This document shows, piece by piece, positions 17,568 through 26,809 of a DNA stretch of 64,000 bases; position 1 is the first letter of the stretch; the number at the start of each line of letters is the position of its first letter. Below the pieces are notes generated by a model. That model was not told where the DNA came from and ran no database searches. It was given only the letters and a program-made list of their open reading frames with translations. The DNA is from Alphaproteobacteria bacterium (lineage in GTDB: Bacteria; Pseudomonadota; Alphaproteobacteria; Rhodobacterales; Rhodobacteraceae), in contig JAUIIJ010000005.1 of assembly GCA_030431825.1 (NCBI GenBank), positions 62,001 through 126,000 on the forward strand. The letters run 5' to 3'. The translations under genes were made by a program, and so were the position numbers.

Positions 17568-17755
17568 CTGCTTTCAACAGGTCCGGGCATCCGTGACGCC
17601 ATCAAGGTCCGTGTGTCGGGTCATGACGATGGCAGAGAACGAACAGCCCTGACAAGGCAATGGGGTCAGCACCGGTCTTTCCGGGTGCGTTGAATTCTCC
17701 GTGTGCAGCCCGATCGCGGTTGGATATCCCCACAAGAAACGACTATCTTCGCGCC

Positions 17756-18115
17756 ATGATCATGCGCTTGGTTGTTTTTCTGGCTGTCTTGGCGTTCGCC
17801 GTGAGCACTGTACCGATGGTGGGACATGCTGCCTGCATGGGCAGCAGCAACGACCAGTCGTTGCAGGCAAGCCAGATGGAAGAATGCGACCTGGCGGCCA
17901 CGGATCAGGCATCTCTTGTGCATGAAGCGGGCGATCAGCCGGGCGCGGACCCGTGTCCGACAATGTTGCAATGCCTGACGGCTTTTCTTCCGATGGGGCT
18001 TGTCTATGGCGCTCCGGCGGAGCTTGCCGCCAACCAGTTGCGTCCGGGCGATCGCGACGCCACAGGCCGCGACCCCGCCACAAGCAAACGACCACCCAAA
18101 TCCCGTCTCCTCTGA
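17756..18115 (+). CDS. Small secreted Cys-containing protein before multicopper oxidase
   Basis: A 119-residue protein opening MIMRLVVFLAVLAFAVST with a signal peptide cleaved near GHA-A. The mature part has Cys in AACMGSS, EECDLA and DPCPTMLQC, many acidic residues, and a basic C-terminal tail. No named family is recognised. It stands 71 bases before the multicopper oxidase gene on the same strand, so a periplasmic role in copper binding is plausible but unproven. A start at 17762 is also possible; an upstream extension to 17660 lacks a signal at its N terminus and is not preferred. Confidence 0.65.
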   Translation: MIMRLVVFLAVLAFAVSTVPMVGHAACMGSSNDQSLQASQMEECDLAATDQASLVHEAGDQPGADPCPTMLQCLTAFLPMGLVYGAPAELAANQLRPGDRDATGRDPATSKRPPKSRLL

Positions 18116-18186
18116 CTCCGCCGCGCGCAATGTCGCGGTGAACCAACAGTTTTGAAAACGGGGTGCGATGCCCCGAGGAGACGAAT

Positions 18187-19659
18187 ATGAAAACCATCTC
18201 AAGACGCGGCTTTCTCGCCGCAGGCGCGGCCGCAATGAGTGTCGCGCACATGCCCCGCGTTGCATTGGCACAGGGCCGCGCATCTCTCGCGCTTTCGGCT
18301 GCACGGCGGACACTCGATATTGACGGGCGGGCTGCTACTGTCCTTGGTCTCGCCGGGCCCGATGGGCAGGGGTTGATCCTTGACCCCGGTGAGTTGTTCC
18401 GGGTCGATCTGACCAATGAGCTCGATGTATCGACAATCGTTCACTGGCACGGGCAGATTCCTCCGAACGCGCAGGACGGCGTTCCCGACCTGCCGATGCC
18501 GTTGCTGGAGCCCGGTGAAACCCGATCCTACGACTTCGAGCCACGGCCCGGTACGCACTGGATGCACAGCCACGTGCCGGTGCAGGAGATGCAGCTTCTG
18601 GCCGCTCCGCTGATCGTGCGGTCACCCGAGGATCTGACCGCCGATCGGCAGGAGGTCGTGCTGTTCCTGCATGACTTTTCGTTCAAGTCACCCGAGGAGG
18701 TTCTGGCGGAGATTGCCGGTGACGAGAGCGGAGCACATGGTACTGGCCATGACGCCTCGCGCAACGGTGCCAGCATGCCCGGAATGGACCACGATGCCAT
18801 GAACAGCATGCCGATGGATGGCATGATGAACATGGAAATGGACCTGAACGATTATGACTGGGATGCATATCTCGCCAACGACCGTACCCTGTCCGATCCG
18901 GAGGTGGTGCAGGTCGAGCGCGGCGGGCGTGTTCGCCTCCGGGTCATCAACGCCGCAGCGGCCACTGTCTTCTGGATCGACTCTGGCATGGTGCAGGCAC
19001 GGCTCGTTGCGGTGGACGGGCATGACGTTCAGCCGATCTCGGGCAACCGGTTCGGGCTGGCGATGGGCCAACGTCTCGATCTCGAAATCGACCTGCCGGA
19101 CGGGGGCGGTGCCTGGCCGATCCTTGCGCTGCGCGAGGGCGCGCGGGAACGTACCGGGCTGATCCTCGCCACACCGGGTGCCGGGATCCGGCGCATCGAC
19201 GCAGTGGCAGAGACGGTCGCGCCGGCCTTTGACACCGATCTTGCGCAGGAGTCGCGCCTTGTCGCCCTTGGGGCGCTGCCGGACCGGCCGGTGGATCGTC
19301 GTCAGACGCTGATGCTGGGCGGTTCGATGGAGCCCTATGCCTGGACGATCAACGGCGCAACCTGGGGGGATCACCGCCCGGTCGTGGCGCGGGGCGGCGA
19401 ACGTGTGGTGCTGTCGTTTCACAACATGTCGATGATGGGTCACCCGATGCACCTGCATGGACATGTCTTCCAGGTTGTCGGGCTGAACGGTCGCCGGGTC
19501 GCTGGCGCGCTGCGCGACACGGTCCATGTGCCGCCGATGTCGATGGTTGAGGTGGCGCTCGATGCGGGTGAAGCAGCCCGCTGGATGCTGCATTGCCACC
19601 ACATGCCGCATCTTTCCACGGGTATGATGACCGAGTTTGCAGTCAGTGCCTCAGCCTGA
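18187..19659 (+). CDS. Multicopper oxidase, Tat-exported, CopA/CueO-like
   Basis: A 490-residue periplasmic copper oxidase. A Tat motif SRRGFL is at 5-10. All four copper-ligand blocks are present: HWHG at 86-89, HSH at 127-129, HPMHLHGH at 419-426, and HCHHMPH at 469-475 with the axial-Met GM soon after. A Met/His-rich insert at about 182-220 (ASMPGMDHDAMNSMPMDGMM) resembles the substrate-copper loops of CueO and CopA, pointing to Cu(I) oxidation and copper tolerance. GAGGAG lies 8 bases before the ATG at 18187. It follows the Cys-containing secreted protein, probably in one transcript. Confidence 0.92.
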   Translation: MKTISRRGFLAAGAAAMSVAHMPRVALAQGRASLALSAARRTLDIDGRAATVLGLAGPDGQGLILDPGELFRVDLTNELDVSTIVHWHGQIPPNAQDGVPDLPMPLLEPGETRSYDFEPRPGTHWMHSHVPVQEMQLLAAPLIVRSPEDLTADRQEVVLFLHDFSFKSPEEVLAEIAGDESGAHGTGHDASRNGASMPGMDHDAMNSMPMDGMMNMEMDLNDYDWDAYLANDRTLSDPEVVQVERGGRVRLRVINAAAATVFWIDSGMVQARLVAVDGHDVQPISGNRFGLAMGQRLDLEIDLPDGGGAWPILALREGARERTGLILATPGAGIRRIDAVAETVAPAFDTDLAQESRLVALGALPDRPVDRRQTLMLGGSMEPYAWTINGATWGDHRPVVARGGERVVLSFHNMSMMGHPMHLHGHVFQVVGLNGRRVAGALRDTVHVPPMSMVEVALDAGEAARWMLHCHHMPHLSTGMMTEFAVSASA

Positions 19660-19667
19660 CCTTGTCC

Positions 19668-19690
19668 GGGGCACCGCATCGCGGTGCCCC
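19668..19690. terminator. Strong hairpin between convergent genes
   Basis: GGGGCACCGC (19668-19677) pairs perfectly with GCGGTGCCCC (19681-19690) around a 3-base loop, right after the multicopper oxidase stop and before the TonB receptor stop on the other strand. Neither side has a clear U tract, so bidirectional termination is likely but not certain. Confidence 0.55.
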
Positions 19691-19745
19691 GCAGCGCCTG
19701 AAGGCTGACAGGAGACAGGGTAGGAGGCGGCAGGCCGTTCCAGAT

Positions 19746-21821
19746 TCAGAACGTACCCCTGATGCCCACACCGACCATCCTCGGTGCCGTCATGTTGGCG
19801 GAGATGAAGCTGTTGCCTGTGCCCCGTGTCGTTTGCATGTCGACCGGTGCGCGCTCGTCGAAGACATTCGAGACAAAGCCATAGAGCTCGATATTCTCGT
19901 TGATGGCATAGCTCGCGTTGAGATCCGCGATCGTATAGCTATCCACCGTGAGGCTTTCGGTGTTTGCCAGGTCGGTATAATAGCCGTCGACAAAACGTAC
20001 CTGGCCACCCACGCGAAACCGGTCGGTCACATCCCAATTGGCCGAGAGGCTCAGATTGTATTCCGGTGCATCGGCAAACGAATTGCCTTCGAATGCCGCG
20101 TTGTCACTGACCTGTTGAAGTTTCGTCTTGGTATATCCGGCACCGAAGGCCAGCCATAGGGTGTCCAGCACCTGATAGTCCACGGCCAGCTCCAACCCGT
20201 AGGCTTTGGCGCTTTCTGCGTTGATCGTGTAGCTTTGAAACAGACCGGGCGAGATTTCGACAGGTATGTTCAGCTGGTAATTGTCATAATCGGTGTGGAA
20301 CAGGTTTGCGTTCACGAACATCCGCTCATTCAGCAACGAGCTGCGGGTGAACAGCTCGTAGTTCCAGCTTTCCTCTTCCTCGAACTGTGTCCAGTCTCCG
20401 GTGTTGAAATTCAGAGACACGCCGCCCGGATTGTATCCCTTGCTGAGAAGGCCGCCGACGACAATGTCGGGTGTCGCTTCATACGCCAATACCAGTTTTG
20501 GCAGCACGGCCGAGAATGTGTTGTCATAATCAAGCGCAACCGGAGAAAAGACGCCTTCGCCCGTGCGCTCGATCCGGTCCTGCTGGTAACGTAGTGAGCC
20601 GGTCAACGACCAGCGTTCGGCAAAGCGATAGGTCATTTCGCCAAAGACACCGAGGTTTGTTTTGGTGTCGTCGAAAGATGATGTCCCGCGCAGGTAAAGT
20701 GCTTCATCCGATTTTGTCCGCGCGGTGTAAATCCCGACAAAACCGCTCAAGGCATCGTCGATTTGCCCAAATGTCATGCGGCCTTCGTAGGAATAGTTCT
20801 TGCTGTAGATATCCGCATCACCGGCATCGACCATACCGATGATCCGATGGGCCTCGGAATCGGAATACTGGAACTGATTGAAGACCTCGATGCCATTGCC
20901 GAAGTCATAATTGATGTCGAGAATCCCGACATTCGTGGTCAGATCCCAGGACGGCATCGAAGCGGCGATGGTTTCCAGGTTCTCGTATGGCGGCGATGCG
21001 GCCTCGAATGTCGGGCGGTTCGACTCCGAGCGCGCATAGGTGAACATCGCCTCGAAACCCGGCAGGTCGACAGGTTGCCAGAGCAGTTTCAAGCGACCGT
21101 TCAGGCTCTTGAAGTCATTGTCGACACTGCTGCTGCCAAAGTTGGGGTTAACATAGGTGATGAACGTGTCCCGCGCAGTGTAGTCCAGCGCGAGTCTTGC
21201 CGCGACGCTGTCGCTCAGGGGCCCGGAAACCATGAGCGATGCGCGGCGTCCCGAATAGCTGCTGCCCTCCAGCTGAAAGGCATATTCCGGGGTGAAGGTC
21301 GGATCATTTGTGTTGACTATGATTGCGCCGGCGATTGCATTCGCACCTTGCGAGGTCGTCTGGGGGCCGCGAAATACCTCGATGCTCTCGACGTCCCATA
21401 TCGAGGACACACCAAAGAGGAATTCGTTGAATCCCTGATAGTGACCGTCAACATTGGTCGTGGCACGCGGGACGGTGCCGGAAAAAAACGCGACAGCACC
21501 GCTGTGAGGTCCCTGGGAATCGACGCCGCGAATAATGGGCGCGGAGACCGTACCAGGGTAAACCACGTTCGGGACACCGTTTATGGCTTCGCCAACAGAA
21601 TTCGCGCTTGGTCGAACCTGGTCGAGCACCTCACTGGTCACGACGGTCACCGAGCTGGCGGTGTCCTTGATTTCACGTTCCAGCTTTTCACCGGTCACCA
21701 TGATAGTATCAAGAACATAGACATCACTGTCTTGTGCCAGAGCGGGAACTGTGCCCAGAGCGGTTGCGAATGAGATGACGCTGGCACTGCGCATCAACCC
21801 GGAGGGAGTTGAAATCAACAT
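19746..21821 (-). CDS. TonB-dependent outer-membrane receptor
   Basis: A 691-residue receptor that probably imports a ferric siderophore or other chelate. A signal peptide (cleavage near PALAQ-D) is followed by a TonB box region DTIMVTGEK at about 38-46, the plug domain (residues 55-170, with VESIEVFRGPQTTSQGANAI), and a 22-strand barrel ending in the aromatic C terminus GIRGTF. The start at 21821 or the ATG nine codons later both give a signal peptide. It diverges from an IclR regulator, and the matching ABC importer lies about 1.8 kb away, so receptor and importer likely handle the same ligand. Confidence 0.92.
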   Translation of the reverse strand: MLISTPSGLMRSASVISFATALGTVPALAQDSDVYVLDTIMVTGEKLEREIKDTASSVTVVTSEVLDQVRPSANSVGEAINGVPNVVYPGTVSAPIIRGVDSQGPHSGAVAFFSGTVPRATTNVDGHYQGFNEFLFGVSSIWDVESIEVFRGPQTTSQGANAIAGAIIVNTNDPTFTPEYAFQLEGSSYSGRRASLMVSGPLSDSVAARLALDYTARDTFITYVNPNFGSSSVDNDFKSLNGRLKLLWQPVDLPGFEAMFTYARSESNRPTFEAASPPYENLETIAASMPSWDLTTNVGILDINYDFGNGIEVFNQFQYSDSEAHRIIGMVDAGDADIYSKNYSYEGRMTFGQIDDALSGFVGIYTARTKSDEALYLRGTSSFDDTKTNLGVFGEMTYRFAERWSLTGSLRYQQDRIERTGEGVFSPVALDYDNTFSAVLPKLVLAYEATPDIVVGGLLSKGYNPGGVSLNFNTGDWTQFEEEESWNYELFTRSSLLNERMFVNANLFHTDYDNYQLNIPVEISPGLFQSYTINAESAKAYGLELAVDYQVLDTLWLAFGAGYTKTKLQQVSDNAAFEGNSFADAPEYNLSLSANWDVTDRFRVGGQVRFVDGYYTDLANTESLTVDSYTIADLNASYAINENIELYGFVSNVFDERAPVDMQTTRGTGNSFISANMTAPRMVGVGIRGTF

Positions 21822-21901
21822 ATTTAATCCGTTCGGAGATGTTTCGGGAGACGCTGGCTAGGACAAACTGTAGCTTGTGCCTGGCAATGGCCGTTTCACA
21901 A

Positions 21902-21919
21902 TCCATAACGCGTTCCGCA
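21902..21919. promoter_or_regulatory. Degenerate copy of the siderophore-cluster dyad
   Basis: AAC-GC-GTTCCGCA in the TonB receptor/iclR intergenic region matches one arm and the centre of the dyad at 23685-23704 (GAAC-CC-GTTCTGCAA). The left arm is poor. If real, it would place receptor and importer under the same regulator. Confidence 0.28.
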
Positions 21920-21990
21920 TGTCAATACGGTCTCGCAGGCTTTGATCAGGATATGTGCGACGGAAACCACAGAAGAGGTAGACGAAATAC

Positions 21991-22758
21991 ATGGCAAATG
22001 AGGACAAGACGGCCGTCAAACGTTCGGCAAACATCCAGTCCGTGTCTGTCGCTGCGCGCATTTTGCGTTTGCTTTCGACATCCTCGGGCGCGCTTGCGCT
22101 CAGCGAAATCGCCCGGCGGTCGGACCTGGGGCGTTCGACGGCACATCGCTATTTGCAGTCGCTGTTGCGCGAAGGGCTGGTCGCGCAGGATGCCTCAAGC
22201 GGGCGATACGACCTGGGACCGGAGGCATTGAATATCGGGGTGGGTGCGCTCAAGCGCATCGACCCGATCGAAGTGGCTGCGGAGTCGATGAAAGGCCTGA
22301 GCCAGTCACACGCCTTCAGCGCAGGCGTGGCGATCTGGACCGAACGCGGGCCGACTTTGGTGCGCTGGTATCGCAGCGCCTACTTCTCGATCAACCCGCT
22401 TGCGCTTGGCGATGTGCTGCCCATCGACAACACGGCGTGTGGCCTGGTGTTTCAATCCTACCTGCCCGGCGCGATGATCGAACGTGCCAGGCAAAACCAG
22501 CCTGTCCATTTTCGCGGCACACCCCCTGATCCCGGGCGACTACGCCATATTCGCGAAACCGCCTGGGCAGAACTGACGAGCCATCTGCTGTCCAACGTGA
22601 CCGGTCAGGCCGCGCCGATCTTCGACGCGCAAAATGAAATTGCCTGTGTTGTGACAACCGTTACCGATCTCGGGCAACTTCACGAGCCCGAGGACCGGGA
22701 CCTCTTGCTGAGCAGAGCGAGATCGATCAACACGAAAACCAGCGGGCAGGCGATCTGA
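21991..22758 (+). CDS. IclR-family transcriptional regulator
   Basis: A 255-residue regulator. The N-terminal winged helix-turn-helix covers about 12-75 (SVSVAARILRLLSTSSGALA, LSEIARRSDLGRSTAHRYL) and the IclR effector domain covers about 90-245 (FSAGVAIWTERGPTLVRWYR, LPIDNTACGLVFQSYLP). It is divergent from the TonB receptor and precedes the siderophore ABC genes, so control of this uptake region is likely. IclR control of a siderophore system is unusual, since Fur or AraC types are the norm. Its stop codon coincides with the left end of repeat copy A. Confidence 0.92.
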   Translation: MANEDKTAVKRSANIQSVSVAARILRLLSTSSGALALSEIARRSDLGRSTAHRYLQSLLREGLVAQDASSGRYDLGPEALNIGVGALKRIDPIEVAAESMKGLSQSHAFSAGVAIWTERGPTLVRWYRSAYFSINPLALGDVLPIDNTACGLVFQSYLPGAMIERARQNQPVHFRGTPPDPGRLRHIRETAWAELTSHLLSNVTGQAAPIFDAQNEIACVVTTVTDLGQLHEPEDRDLLLSRARSINTKTSGQAI

Positions 22759-22859
22759 AGGGTTTCGCGATGACCCTGCAGCATCCTGTATCACCCAAGC
22801 CCTTGAAATCTTTGATTTCAGGCGGCACGAGGTGAGTCAGGTTTATCGCGAAGCGCTAT
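22757..22859 (+). repeat. Dispersed ~100-bp repeat with inverted ends, copy A
   Basis: Ends GAAGGGTTTCGCGAT and ATCGCGAAGCGCTAT are imperfect inverted repeats. Inside are TCACCCAA, the palindromic core TTGAAATCTTTGATTTCA and AGGTGAGTCAG, in the same order and direction as copy B at 28455. The left end lies in the iclR stop; the right end encodes the last residues and stop of the ABC ATPase gene. No coding capacity, so a MITE-like or REP-like element is likely. Confidence 0.75.
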
Positions 22860-23646
22860 AGTTGCGCCGCCTTTTGTGCGGTACGATCATCGGGGTGCCG
22901 CTCTCCGGATCCGGGATCACCAGCGCCGATAATCCGAAGACGCGTTCAACGAGCGCACTGTCCACGATGGCGGCGGGTTCGCCTTCTGCCACGATGGTGC
23001 CCTCGCGCATGGCGATCATGTGCGACGCATACCGGCAAGCCTGATTCAGATCATGCAGGACCGCCACGATGGTGCGCCCTGCGTCATTCAGAGTGGCGAG
23101 CAGGTCCAGCACCTCGATCTGATGTGAAATATCGAGATAGGTCGTGGGTTCATCCAGCAGCAGGATCGGGGTTTGCTGGGCGAGGGCCATGGCAATCCAG
23201 ACCCTTTGCCGCTGCCCGCCGGACAATTCGCCAACAAACCGATCCGCCAATTCCGTGATATCGGTCGATCGCAGCGCCTCCTCGACCGCGCTGGCGTCTT
23301 CGCGTGACCACTGGCGCAAAAAGGATTGATGCGGATAGCGGCCCCGGCCCACGAGGTCGGCCACGGTGATCCCGTCGGGTGCAAGCGGTGACTGGGGCAG
23401 CAGCCCCAAACGCCGTGCCGCATCGCGCGCCGGCAGTTCTCTTATATCCTTGCCATCCAGCACGACCTGACCGGCGCTCGGGACCAGCAACCGCGACAGC
23501 GCGCGCAACAAGGTTGACTTTCCACAGGCGTTCGGGCCGACGATCACGGTGAATGATCCATTCGGTATCGCCATGCTCAGGTCCCGTGACACCGTCCGCT
23601 GGTCATAGCGCAGGGTGACGCGTTCTGCGCTCAGCCGCTGATTCAT
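22843..23646 (-). CDS. Ferric-siderophore ABC transporter ATPase, FecE/FepC-like
   Basis: A 267-residue cytoplasmic ATPase powering iron-chelate import. Walker A GPNACGKSTLLRAL is near residues 37-50, the Q loop LGLLPQSPLAPDG follows, the signature LSGGQRQRVWIAMALAQ is near 140-156, Walker B with DEPTTYLD is near 162-169, and the switch His is in AVLHDLNQ. FecE/FepC-type features are TYLDISHQIEVLDLL and NQACRYASHMIAMREG. The start at 23646 follows GGAGA at 9 bases. The last residues S-A-S-R and the TAA are written by repeat copy A. It diverges from the binding protein and permease genes. Confidence 0.93.
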   Translation of the reverse strand: MNQRLSAERVTLRYDQRTVSRDLSMAIPNGSFTVIVGPNACGKSTLLRALSRLLVPSAGQVVLDGKDIRELPARDAARRLGLLPQSPLAPDGITVADLVGRGRYPHQSFLRQWSREDASAVEEALRSTDITELADRFVGELSGGQRQRVWIAMALAQQTPILLLDEPTTYLDISHQIEVLDLLATLNDAGRTIVAVLHDLNQACRYASHMIAMREGTIVAEGEPAAIVDSALVERVFGLSALVIPDPESGTPMIVPHKRRRNYSASR

Positions 23647-23684
23647 CGGGCATTCTCCGCAAGGTGTACCGAGACCGTATTGCA

Positions 23685-23704
23685 TTGCGGAACCCGTTCT
23701 GCAA
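23685..23704. promoter_or_regulatory. Dyad operator candidate in siderophore ABC promoter region
   Basis: TTGCGGAAC-CC-GTTCTGCAA has 9-base arms with a single mismatch and sits between the divergent ATPase and binding-protein genes, 38 bases before the ATPase start. Flanking TGCA on both sides extends the symmetry. It is not a classical Fur, Irr or RirA site; the geometry suits IclR-type operators, and an iclR gene is adjacent. Confidence 0.5.
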
Positions 23705-23808
23705 TATGCAGGTCAGCCAGCCTGGCCGGTCTGTCATCCCTCGTCGGAACCGTCTTGCAGCCGAACGACCTGTACGGAAACGCCAACAGTTCCAGCTAGG
23801 CCAATGTA

Positions 23809-24759
23809 ATGAAATCACAATTCCCTATTTCAGCCTCGCTGGGGCTGTTAGCGTCTTTTGCGGCTCCCGCCCAGTCTCAGGAGTGGCCGCGCAACGTGAT
23901 CCATGAAGCCGGCATTTTGACCCTGGACGCACAACCCCGCACGGTCGTCTCGACCACGCCGAGCGTTACCGGAATTCTGCTCGCCATCGGTGCGCCACTG
24001 GTTGCGAGCGCCGCGACCACGCCGGGGTCCTTGACCGATGACAAGGGCTTTTTTTCGCAATGGGCCGGTTTGGCCGACGAACGCGGCGTCGAGGTGCTGT
24101 ATCCGAACCTGACATTCGACATGGAGTCGATCATCGGCTGGTGGCCCGATCTGGTTGTCGCGTCGACAACTGGTGCCGACAGTATCCTGCCGCAATATCC
24201 GCTGTTGCAAAGCCAGGGTATTCCGACCATCGCGGTGAATTATTCCGACCGCAGCTGGCAGGACCTTGCGCGGGAGCTCGGGCAGGCGTTGGGCGTCGAA
24301 CGTGGTGCGGCGGATGCCATTGCGCGCTTTGACGACAACATCGCCAAGATCGCGTCGACAATCACGCCACATGATGGCACGGTGACAATTGTCGGCTACC
24401 AACTCGCCGGAACCTATTCGGTGGGCAAAGTGAGCAGCCCGCAGGCAACGCTGTTGACGGCACTGGGCTTTGAGGTGGCGGGGCTGCCCGACCGGTTGCG
24501 GTCGCAAGTGACCCGGTCGTCGAATTTCGATTTCTTCTCGCGCGAAAATCTGACCGATGCGATTTCTGGCGACACCGTATTTCTGCTGAACGGGACGCAA
24601 GAGACCGTCGACACGTTTCTGAATGATCCGGTCCTTGCAAACCTGCCCGCAGTTCGCAATCGCCGGGTCTATGCGTTGGGCCAGACGTCGTTTCGGATCG
24701 ACTATTTTTCCGGCCTGCAAACGGCAGAAACCGTGGCGACACAATTTGCCGCGCAATGA
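23809..24759 (+). CDS. Periplasmic iron-siderophore binding protein, FepB-like
   Basis: A 316-residue class III solute-binding protein. A signal peptide ends near PAQSQ-E (about residue 24). The fold is shown by RTVVSTTPSVTGILLAIGAP at about 45-64, the WWPDLVVAST strand near 110-119, and the C-terminal VRNRRVYALGQTSFRIDYFS. It captures the chelate released by the TonB receptor and delivers it to the two permeases. Its TGA overlaps the ATG of the first permease (ATGA), so the three genes are translationally coupled. Confidence 0.92.
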   Translation: MKSQFPISASLGLLASFAAPAQSQEWPRNVIHEAGILTLDAQPRTVVSTTPSVTGILLAIGAPLVASAATTPGSLTDDKGFFSQWAGLADERGVEVLYPNLTFDMESIIGWWPDLVVASTTGADSILPQYPLLQSQGIPTIAVNYSDRSWQDLARELGQALGVERGAADAIARFDDNIAKIASTITPHDGTVTIVGYQLAGTYSVGKVSSPQATLLTALGFEVAGLPDRLRSQVTRSSNFDFFSRENLTDAISGDTVFLLNGTQETVDTFLNDPVLANLPAVRNRRVYALGQTSFRIDYFSGLQTAETVATQFAAQ

Positions 24760-25778
24760 CGGGCCATCTGTCAGACCGTGGTTGGCGTCGGCTCGGCTGG
24801 CTCGCGTTCGGTGCCGTATGTCTCGTCATTCTCTCGCTGCTCAGTCTCGCCATCGGCTCGCGTACAATCCCGCTGGACGAGACACTGGAGGCGCTTCGCG
24901 GATTCGACCCCCAGGATGACCTGCACCTGATCGTGCGAGAATTGCGGATCCCGCGCACCGGCCTGGCGGTACTGGCGGGCGCCTCGCTGGGTGTCGCCGG
25001 GGCAATGGTGCAGGCCATCACGCGCAATCCGATGGCTGAACCGGGCTTGTTGGGTATCAACGGCGGCGCGGCCATATTGGTGGTTGTCGGTATCGCGGTT
25101 TTTGACCTGACCGGCATGCATCAATATGTCTGGCTGGGCTACGCCGGTGCCGGACTTGCCGGGGTTGCGGTGTTTCTGCTGGGGCGCGCGCATCGGGCAG
25201 GGACAGATCCCGTGCGGTTGCTTCTGGCCGGTGCGGGACTGTCGGTGGTTCTGGGCTCGGCCACCAGCCTGGTTATTCTCAACGCGGATTCCGCGGTATT
25301 CGACACCTTTCGGAACTGGGCGGCCGGCTCCGTGGAAGGCCGCAACATGCAGATCGTGAGCACGCTGGCCTTGTCATTGCTGTGTGGCAGTTCAATCGCA
25401 CTGGGCCTCGCCAGCAGTCTCAATGGCCTGGCGTTGGGCCAGGATGTCGGCCGGGCGCTCGGGATACGACCGGGGTGGGTCTGGTCACTGGCCTGCTTTT
25501 CCGTGATGCTGCTGGCCGGTGGCGCCACGGCTGCAATCGGCCCGATCGGCTTTGTCGGGTTGGTTGCGCCGCACCTGGCGCGCGCGGTTTGCGGACCGGA
25601 TTACCGCTGGATTTTTCCGTACGCGGCATTGTTTGCCGCCATGCTGCTGTTGATCGCCGACATCATTGGCCGGGTCATCGCCACGCCGTCCGAAATCCCG
25701 GCAGGCATTGTTTCGACGCTCCTCGGAGGGCCGTTCTTTGTTTACGTGGCAAGGCGCTTCAAATTGGCCCGGCTATGA
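24756..25778 (+). CDS. Iron-siderophore ABC permease, FepD/FecC-like
   Basis: A 340-residue membrane permease of the FecCD family with about 9-10 helices. Typical blocks: ELRIPRTGLAVLAGASLGVA near 61-80, QAITRNPMAEPGLLGINGGA near 86-105, the ATPase-contact region DVGRALGIRPG near 230-240, and FVGLVAPHLARAVCGPDYRW near 264-283. It pairs with the next gene product to form the channel. Start and stop both overlap the neighbours by ATGA, giving a compact binding protein-permease-permease operon. Confidence 0.94.
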   Translation: MTGHLSDRGWRRLGWLAFGAVCLVILSLLSLAIGSRTIPLDETLEALRGFDPQDDLHLIVRELRIPRTGLAVLAGASLGVAGAMVQAITRNPMAEPGLLGINGGAAILVVVGIAVFDLTGMHQYVWLGYAGAGLAGVAVFLLGRAHRAGTDPVRLLLAGAGLSVVLGSATSLVILNADSAVFDTFRNWAAGSVEGRNMQIVSTLALSLLCGSSIALGLASSLNGLALGQDVGRALGIRPGWVWSLACFSVMLLAGGATAAIGPIGFVGLVAPHLARAVCGPDYRWIFPYAALFAAMLLLIADIIGRVIATPSEIPAGIVSTLLGGPFFVYVARRFKLARL

Positions 25779-26809
25779 GGTTCCGCGACCGGCACGTCAT
25801 CCGGACAGGACGGGTTTCGATCCTGCTGCCGCTTCGTGTGGTCGTGGTTTCATCGGTCCTGGTGCTGCTCGGTCTCTTGCTCGCGGCTCTGTTGCTCAAT
25901 ACCGGCACGCTGCGCCTTGGAGTCGCGGATGTCCTCTCCGGTCTTCTCGGCGACGCCAACGATCCCCGCATTGACCGGGTTGTAATGGGTATTCGGTTGC
26001 CACGCCTGCTGACCGCCGCGCTTGTCGGTGCCTCTCTCGGGCTGGGCGGTGCCGTGTTCCAGTCGATCACCCGTAACGCGCTGGGATCGCCAGATGTTAT
26101 CGGCTTCACGACAGGCGCGGCCACGGGCGCGATCGTTCATATCATCCTGTTCAATGCCGGTCCGTTTCAAACCGCCGTTGCCGCCATCCTGTTTGGCATG
26201 GCCACTGCGCTGGTTGTCTTTCTGATCTCGCGGCGCGGCCAAAGCTCTGGCGGATATCGTCTGGTTCTGGTGGGGATTGGCGTTGGTGCGGTGTTGTCGG
26301 GGGCCAATACACTGCTATTGGTGATGGGCGATCTTGATCAGGCCATGGCAGCGCAGGTCTGGCTGGCCGGATCACTGAACGCACGTACCTGGGGGCATGT
26401 AGGACCGGCGGCGCTTGGATTGTTCCTGTTTGCGCCGGTTGGCGTTCTCCACGCGCGCAAGCTGGTGATGATGGAAATGGGCGATGACATGGCCCACCAG
26501 CTGGGGGTCGAGGTCGAACGCGTGCGCCTGATCATGGTGATCATGGCGGTCGGGTTGACATCGGTCGCAACCGCCGCCGCCGGCCCGATCGCATTTGTCG
26601 CGCTTGCCGCTCCGCACCTGTCGCGCAAATTGACCGGTACGCCCGAGGTATCCTTGGTGCCCGCTGCGCTGATGGGCGCGCTTCTGGTCATGGGTGCGGA
26701 TCTGTGCAGTCAGAACCTTCTCGGTACGGCGTCGCTGCCCATCGGTGCGATGACCGGGTTTCTGGGCGGCCTTTACCTGCTCTGGCTGTTGGTGGCACGC
26801 GGGCGCTAA
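25775..26809 (+). CDS. Iron-siderophore ABC permease, FepG/FecD-like
   Basis: A 344-residue second FecCD-type permease. Blocks: MGIRLPRLLTAALVGASLGL near 70-89, QSITRNALGSPDVIGFTTGA near 95-114, and FVALAAPHLSRKLTGTPEVS near 272-291. The ATG at 25775 overlaps the previous TGA. A longer in-frame extension into the upstream permease is ignored because the ATGA junction gives the normal N terminus. Its stop nearly meets the stop of the convergent monooxygenase gene (overlap 4 bases), with no terminator space between. Confidence 0.93.
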   Translation: MRFRDRHVIRTGRVSILLPLRVVVVSSVLVLLGLLLAALLLNTGTLRLGVADVLSGLLGDANDPRIDRVVMGIRLPRLLTAALVGASLGLGGAVFQSITRNALGSPDVIGFTTGAATGAIVHIILFNAGPFQTAVAAILFGMATALVVFLISRRGQSSGGYRLVLVGIGVGAVLSGANTLLLVMGDLDQAMAAQVWLAGSLNARTWGHVGPAALGLFLFAPVGVLHARKLVMMEMGDDMAHQLGVEVERVRLIMVIMAVGLTSVATAAAGPIAFVALAAPHLSRKLTGTPEVSLVPAALMGALLVMGADLCSQNLLGTASLPIGAMTGFLGGLYLLWLLVARGR

